A stretch of 64,000 bases of DNA from Sulfuricurvum sp. (GTDB lineage: Bacteria > Campylobacterota > Campylobacteria > Campylobacterales > Sulfurimonadaceae), in assembly GCA_028714915.1 (NCBI GenBank), contig JAQTLL010000001.1, forward strand, positions 372,001-436,000, in the 5' to 3' direction. The notes under the pieces were generated by a model. That model saw only the letters and a program-made list of their open reading frames with translations. It did not search any database and had not been told where the DNA came from. Shown here piece by piece: positions 61,193 through 64,000 of this stretch. Both the position numbers and the translations under genes were made by a program. Position 1 is the first letter of the stretch. Every line of letters begins with the position of its first letter.

Positions 61193-61798
61193 ATGTTTAT
61201 GCAACCATTCACCCCAACCGATGATCAGATCCGCACCCAGTTTGTCACCTCGCTGATGAACTATTTTAAAATCGAAGAGGACGTGTTCTTGCGCTCCCAT
61301 ATCGATGAACTTATCCGTCCCATCAGCACGGCTCGTTACAGTGAGTTTCTCCGCCGTCTTTCAAGTCGTGACTTTGCCTACAAAACAGGGATTGAGAAAA
61401 TTTCTCTCATTGCTCACGAATTGGTCGAAGAGCAGCTCTCTCCTCTGGAGACGCAAGCGCATGAGAGAACACAAAAACTGTATGCACTGATGTACGATTT
61501 GCGCCGAAATATCACCGAGATAAAAAACAGCGAAAGCAGTGCCGCAGAGCGATTTGAAAACGTCCGCTTTACTTCCATCAAACACGCTGACTCTTCCGAA
61601 CCGCTCCTTGATACTCTCGACATCGATGTTATCCGACTTCTCACAAAACGGTGGATTTACGATTACGTCTCCAACGATCGCGGATTGTTTGAGGCAAGAG
61701 TGGAGCATGAATACCTCACCTTGTTAATCGAGCAGGAGCGTCTATCGCGTCAGCCCTTTATCGCCAAAACGACCAAAAAAGCTTTAAAACGCTCATGA
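61193..61798 (+). CDS. hypothetical helical protein, 201 aa
   Basis: I do not recognise a family. The product is soluble, rich in helices, Glu and Arg, and has no signal peptide; ARYSEFLRRLSSRDFAYKTG and DIDVIRLLTKRWIYDYVSND are its most structured parts. The open frame extends upstream to 61097, but that part is low-complexity and crosses the divergent promoter region, so ATG 61193 or 61199 is preferred. Neither has a good ribosome site, and a TATACT just ahead suggests a near-leaderless transcript. It overlaps the next gene by four bases, so the two proteins probably work together. Confidence 0.6.
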   Translation: MFMQPFTPTDDQIRTQFVTSLMNYFKIEEDVFLRSHIDELIRPISTARYSEFLRRLSSRDFAYKTGIEKISLIAHELVEEQLSPLETQAHERTQKLYALMYDLRRNITEIKNSESSAAERFENVRFTSIKHADSSEPLLDTLDIDVIRLLTKRWIYDYVSNDRGLFEARVEHEYLTLLIEQERLSRQPFIAKTTKKALKRS

Positions 61799-62673
61799 TA
61801 GCCATCCCTTCTGCTCTCATCGATCGTGATGATTTGAATCTCTTGGAGCGTGCGCTTCTCCCGCTGATTATCCGTCACGGTATCATTTGGGGAGATAAGC
61901 CCAAAGCATTGAGCGCCTCGTTTTTAGCCGAGCTTTTGCACCACAGTCCTCGTGAAGTCGTAGAAGCTCTGGATGCCCTGGTTCTCAAAAAAATAGTCAA
62001 AACAACCCGTGAAAAAACCGCCCATGGGGTGATGATTCTCTACGTCCTTGAGCCCATGAGCGCGATTCCGCTCCCCACTGCTCTTCTCCCATCGCAATAC
62101 ACTGACAGCAACTATTATCTTAACCTCTCTAACGATTTTTTCGAGGAACTTCACGCCTACGCGTTGGAAGTGTGTGACCGCGAAGGGTTGCGACGGGAAC
62201 TGTTTGACGATTTCAATCTCTATCAGCGCTCCCAAAATCGCCGCTCATTTGACTGGTTTGCCGAATTTGAACGGTGGATACGACGAGAAGTGAGTTCCAA
62301 TGCGCCCGCCATCGCCAATCCAACACAAATAGAAGAGGCAAAACCTTCAACCCAAGAATTTGAGATGGCACAGTATTTTATCCGCCGTCTCTCCTCCATC
62401 GACCCGCAGTTCCAAGAGCCGTTTGATGTGATGAGCTGGGCGGCACAGATTAAACTTTTGAGCGATACGGGGGGATATTCTCTGTTGGAAATTAAATCAG
62501 GAATTGATTGGCTCTTTAGTGCCAAAGGGGATTGGTTCCGCCCCAATGTCCCTGATGCGTACCATCTGCGTAAACACTTCAAGCGGCTTATCTCCAACAC
62601 CCGAAGTTTTCGAGACGGAGAGACTAAACTTCCCGACGGAATCAATATTTTTGATATTATCGGGCGGGAATAA
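61795..62673 (+). CDS. hypothetical protein with winged-helix-like N-terminus and replication-protein-like C-terminus
   Basis: 292 residues, soluble. Residues about 15-100 look like a winged helix (ALSASFLAELLHHSPREVVEALDALVLKKIVKTTRE layout, seen as SFLAELLHHSPREVVEALD). The middle NRRSFDWFAEFERWIRRE resembles the tail of DnaT/DnaD-like and phage replication proteins, and PDAYHLRKHFKRLISNT near the end fits the same type. No catalytic motif is visible. ATGA overlap with the upstream unknown gene indicates coupling. A link to DNA replication or a plasmid-like element is only a suggestion. Confidence 0.6.
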   Translation: MIAIPSALIDRDDLNLLERALLPLIIRHGIIWGDKPKALSASFLAELLHHSPREVVEALDALVLKKIVKTTREKTAHGVMILYVLEPMSAIPLPTALLPSQYTDSNYYLNLSNDFFEELHAYALEVCDREGLRRELFDDFNLYQRSQNRRSFDWFAEFERWIRREVSSNAPAIANPTQIEEAKPSTQEFEMAQYFIRRLSSIDPQFQEPFDVMSWAAQIKLLSDTGGYSLLEIKSGIDWLFSAKGDWFRPNVPDAYHLRKHFKRLISNTRSFRDGETKLPDGINIFDIIGRE

Positions 62674-62702
62674 TTTCTGCCTCAATACTGTTCACACAGT
62701 AG

Positions 62703-62708
62703 TATAAT
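62703..62708 (+). promoter_or_regulatory. -10 box for the RMD1-like gene
   Basis: TATAAT in TAGTATAATAAAA lies 26 bases before the GTG at 62735. The short distance makes the ATG at 62720 nearly leaderless and supports the GTG start. Confidence 0.5.
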
Positions 62709-62734
62709 AAAAAAAACGGATGAAAGGCTCTGTT

Positions 62735-63508
62735 GTGAATCTCTTATCTCTTGATCTCTCCAAACCCATTAACCGCTTGGCTCTCGAATATGCCCTCGAC
62801 ATCACCTTGGAAAAAGGGATTGAAAACAGTTATTACGGACAAAACGAAATACTCCATGTTGTCCTCTCCCCTTTTGATGTCCTTACCCTCATTTCTAATG
62901 AAAAAACAATTATTCTCAAAGCCCTCTCCAAGCTGGGATTAACCCTTAAAAATGATGATGAAGGCTTTGTCTACCAAGACTATCCCATTGAGATCAGAGA
63001 GGATCAGATAGAATCTTTTATCGTTGCCAATGAAGCAATATACCTCAAAAATCCGACTCCCCTCAATCTCAAAATAATTGCCCTTGCCATCAGCCAAAGT
63101 GTCGGATTGGAACGCTATGAAAAACAGCTTCATACCCTTTTTGCCCAAAATCGAAAAATAGTCGAGTCAATCCATAACTTTTCAATCGGACGGCGCACCC
63201 CTCTTATGAAATTTATCCAAAAACTCGCATTGATCCGTCACGACATGGTCGGAAATCTATTGCTGCTGGATAAGCCCAATATCCTCTGGGATGATGAAGA
63301 AGCCGAAGCCCTCTATAATCGTATGGCACGTATTTTAGAACTCGATGACCGGCATGAAACAGCCCTTTCAAAACTCTCTCAGATCAAAGAAGACGTTATG
63401 CTCGTGATGGATTTGCTCAACCATAAACAAAGCGAATTTTTAGAGTGGATCATCATCATTCTCATCGGAGTGGAAATTATCATGGGATTAATCGAATTTT
63501 TTCGGTAG
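62735..63508 (+). CDS. RMD1/DUF155-family protein
   Basis: 257 residues from GTG 62735 (AAAGG seven bases upstream); an ATG at 62720 would add five. The family is known from mitochondrial RMD1/RMND1 proteins, which support mitochondrial translation, and from scattered bacteria. Features: FVVxNEAIYLKNPTPLNLKI-like centre (seen as ANEAIYLKNPTPLNLKI), LALIRHDMVGNLLLLDKPNILWDDEEAEALY, a helical region with LNHKQSEFLEWIIIILIGVEI and a C-terminal membrane helix ending in FFR. Probably membrane-anchored by the C-terminus. Bacterial role unknown. Confidence 0.8.
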   Translation: MNLLSLDLSKPINRLALEYALDITLEKGIENSYYGQNEILHVVLSPFDVLTLISNEKTIILKALSKLGLTLKNDDEGFVYQDYPIEIREDQIESFIVANEAIYLKNPTPLNLKIIALAISQSVGLERYEKQLHTLFAQNRKIVESIHNFSIGRRTPLMKFIQKLALIRHDMVGNLLLLDKPNILWDDEEAEALYNRMARILELDDRHETALSKLSQIKEDVMLVMDLLNHKQSEFLEWIIIILIGVEIIMGLIEFFR

Positions 63509-63515
63509 GGCATGT

Positions 63516-63521
63516 TACAAT
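63516..63521 (+). promoter_or_regulatory. -10 box for the last gene
   Basis: TACAAT in CATGTTACAATCATAG, 29 bases before the ATG at 63550. Confidence 0.45.
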
Positions 63522-63549
63522 CATAGTATCCTAATATCAGGGTCTCTAA

Positions 63550-64000
63550 ATGTTTAAAACCGAAGCGTATCTTTCCACTATTGAGTCAAGTATCCATGAT
63601 TTTTACAGCGATCTTGAACGTGAGGGGTATATTGGCAATAGCAATTTCGAGTATGCTCGAGCCATCAACCAACACAAAGAGCTCTTTATCTCACTGTTAG
63701 CATCGACTGATGCTAATGATGCAACCGAAAAAACCAAAGAGTTTGTCCAATTTTGTGTCATCCATGAAATCCCGTATATGTTTGTCTATGGCGAACTGCT
63801 TACCATTGCGCGAAACCTGATGGGACTCCTCGCAAAAGAAGGAGACCTTGAAAATCTGCAAGCCCTTAACAGCTACTTCGATAGCCTTGAGAGCAAAATT
63901 ACTATTGCCTATTTTCATAAATTCCTACGACGGCTTGCTGCCAAAAACCACCTGCGCCTCTCCCATATCGCCAATCTGGTCGAAAAGAATCTTATGGTTC
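63550..64000 (+). CDS. hypothetical protein, 3' end cut by the window
   Basis: The frame is open from ATG 63550 to the window end (150 codons seen). The visible part is all-helical and soluble: STIESSIHDFYSDLEREG, HKELFISLLASTDANDA and IPYMFVYGELLTIARNLMGLL. It resembles the N-terminal helical sensor region placed before GGDEF or kinase domains in related bacteria, but no output domain lies within the window and I give no function. It has its own likely promoter. Upstream ribosome site is weak (AGGGTCT about ten bases away). Confidence 0.6.
   Translation, partial: MFKTEAYLSTIESSIHDFYSDLEREGYIGNSNFEYARAINQHKELFISLLASTDANDATEKTKEFVQFCVIHEIPYMFVYGELLTIARNLMGLLAKEGDLENLQALNSYFDSLESKITIAYFHKFLRRLAAKNHLRLSHIANLVEKNLMV

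Overview
The window looks like a chromosomal segment of a free-living member of the Campylobacterota (Epsilonproteobacteria), most like the Sulfuricurvum/Sulfurimonas group. This is inferred from gene content: a complete ccoNOQP cbb3 oxidase operon with a DUF4006 protein, MqnA of the futalosine menaquinone route, the DUF507-carA pair, a HisZ-like gene in front of purA, AddAB in place of RecBCD, and a two-component GluRS1-type gltX. Coding density is very high, start/stop overlaps are frequent, and promoters show a TATAAT/TACAAT -10 box with little -35 signal, as is usual in this phylum. No rRNA, tRNA, CRISPR array or intact insertion sequence was seen.

Layout. 1-4.9 kb: an ABC flippase-like exporter cut by the left edge, a coiled-coil protein, asparagine synthetase AsnB and two tandem GAF proteins. 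5-28.8 kb: housekeeping and energy genes (dcd, accBC, a SurA-like chaperone, gltX, an AT-rich KAS III-like gene, mqnA, moaD-moaE-moeA, an MFS transporter, rdgB, uppP, a class V aminotransferase, hisZ-like, purA, FliJ/MotE-like flagellar genes, PAP2, DUF507, carA), then a structured intergenic region and the cbb3 operon with a 33-residue membrane peptide and a FixH-like gene. 28.9-38 kb: a defence and DNA-processing block with an MmeI-like type IIL restriction-modification enzyme, a DUF2513 protein, an ORF6N-phospholipase-D-like fusion protein behind a perfect 24-bp palindrome, and AddB-AddA.

38-48.7 kb: rplM-rpsI, a thioredoxin-fold protein that appears to start at ATT, an RND/MMPL exporter, an AEC transporter, a metallo-beta-lactamase-fold hydrolase, and a leftward overlapping five-gene operon (YtfJ-like periplasmic protein, FtsX/MacB-type ABC permease, ABC ATPase, divergent heme-copper-oxidase-like membrane protein, polytopic membrane protein) that runs directly into a YceI protein. 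This operon is the best candidate for an undescribed system: its oxidase-like subunit keeps the heme histidines but appears to have lost one CuB histidine.

48.8-64 kb: a possible PD-(D/E)XK-fold protein, then a leftward signalling operon (PAS histidine kinase, response regulator, CheY, CheW, MCP, STAS-like protein, CheA without receiver domain, CheR, a histidine-kinase-like protein lacking the phospho-accepting histidine, CheD, CheB). This arrangement differs from the usual CheA-receiver fusion of the phylum and looks like a second, alternative chemosensory array. At the right are two overlapping unknown genes with replication-protein-like features, an RMD1/DUF155 protein, and an unknown gene cut by the window end.
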